Source: Monocercomonoides exilis
Lineage: Eukaryota > Preaxostyla > Oxymonadida > Polymastigidae
Direction: 5' to 3'
DNA: 64,000 bases
Assembly (NCBI GenBank): GCA_001643675.2
Contig: LSRY02000019.1
Coordinates: forward strand, 1,436,001-1,500,000
The translations under genes and the position numbers were made by a program. Below are positions 63,382-64,000 of the stretch, in pieces. The notes below the pieces were generated by a model. The model saw only the letters and a program-made list of their open reading frames with translations, was not told the DNA's origin and made no database searches. The number at the start of each line of letters is the position of its first letter. Within the stretch, counting starts at the first letter, position 1.

Positions 63382-63750
63382 AGGCATTTCTAATTTTTGT
63401 GAATTTTTCTCCAGCATTTAAAATGTTTCTTTTTATATATTTATATTTAATTCTTTTTAGTGTTAATCAAAAAATTGATTTTTGTTGAATTGCGGAATTT
63501 CTTCTCACAGTTTTTGCAATGGCGCACCGATTTTGTATGTTAGTAATTTTCTCTTTTATTGTTCAAATTTGTTTTTTCAAACATTCTTTTTGTGATATGT
63601 TGCTATTCTTGTTTTTTAATATTCTTTTCAAATTTGATTACCTATTTTTTTTTAGCTGTTTTCATTTCATTTGCATAATAAGAAATGTCATTCAAAATTC
63701 AATAAAACATTTATTTTGCACAGCTCAAATAATACAAAAAGTACAAAACT
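63382..63750. other. Convergent intergenic spacer
   Basis: AT-rich DNA between the stop codons of the kinase and the TMEM230-like gene. No feature was seen. Confidence 0.6.
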
Positions 63751-64000
63751 CTATTCTTTTAAATCAAACAAGTCGTCTTCATCATCCTTTCTTCTTTTAC
63801 AGATAATAAATGTTTTATATATCCCAGGAATAATCAATAAAATTCCAAATCCAAAAATCACTAAACCCCAAATCCAACCATTTGCCAAAAAGCTAATTCT
63901 GAACATATTATTAATAAAATTCAAACAAAAAAAGAAATAAGTTAGAAATTTAAAAAAAAATAAAAGATTCCATAGGCATGCCCAATAGAAACGCAAATTA
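63751..64000 (-). CDS. TMEM230/TMEM134-like small membrane protein, 3' part only
   Basis: Exons complement(63751..63898, 63982..>64000); the gene continues off the right edge. The last exon encodes ISFLANGWIWGLVIFGFGIL, then LIIPGIYKTFIICKRRKD and an acidic end (DDLFDLKE). The membrane helix followed by IPGIY, a basic patch and an acidic C-terminus is the pattern of the TMEM230/TMEM134 family. That family comprises two-helix proteins of secretory and endosomal vesicles. The intron 63899-63981 needs a GC donor (GCATGC). With it the frame joins ICVSIG to ISFLANG, continuing the hydrophobic helix. The N-terminal half cannot be seen. Confidence 0.65.
   Translation of the reverse strand, partial: NLRFYWACLWNLLFFFKFLTYFFFCLNFINNMFRISFLANGWIWGLVIFGFGILLIIPGIYKTFIICKRRKDDEDDLFDLKE

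Overview
The window is eukaryotic and looks like the nuclear genome of an oxymonad-type metamonad (Preaxostyla, near Monocercomonoides/Blattamonas). This is an inference from four things. The genes are packed with short introns: 43 could be placed by frame continuity in nine genes. There is a huge beta-helix surface protein with a C-terminal kinase-like domain. There is a broken copy of a multicopy protein family that I associate with oxymonad genomes. There is also an iron-sulfur flavoprotein of the type found in anaerobes. Stop codons TAA, TAG and TGA all end recognisable genes, so the standard code applies.

Layout, left to right: a giant Ser-rich TPR protein, 5'-partial at the left edge (1-12175, +); the FACT subunit SSRP1/POB3 in 12 exons (12453-15433, -); a CTD-interacting-domain (CID) RNA-processing protein (15765-18043, -), divergent from an unrecognised Ser-rich protein (18215-22057, +); a convergent gap with a dispersed repeat and A64; a 2609-aa beta-helix receptor-like pseudokinase (23101-30930, -); a decayed stretch with a pogo/Tigger-like DDE transposase (33020-34864, -) and a pseudogene of the multicopy family (37705-39166, +); an ankyrin-like repeat protein (39855-41390, +); a multi-RRM protein (42273-48014, -); an iron-sulfur flavoprotein in seven exons (48539-49637, -); a gene-poor repeat-rich gap; a cyclin-like gene (52831-53946, +); translation release factor eRF3 (55864-58823, -); a Ser/Thr kinase in ten exons (59338-63381, +); and the 3' end of a TMEM230-like membrane protein at the right edge (63751-64000, -).

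The genes do not form an operon or pathway. Several act in gene expression (SSRP1, CID protein, RRM protein, eRF3). The most notable observations are these. (i) The eRF3 lacks the usual N-terminal prion-like/PAM2 region and instead carries a Q/P-rich, PAM2-like-ending tail at its C-terminus. (ii) The 5' splice-site set is dominated by GTTTG and GTATG, not GTAAGT, with three GC-AG introns that all read GCATG. (iii) There are microexons of 19, 24 and 25 nt. (iv) Long Ser runs recur in unrelated genes. Exon boundaries below were worked out by hand from GT/GC-AG sites, frame continuity and family similarity; no transcript data were available.
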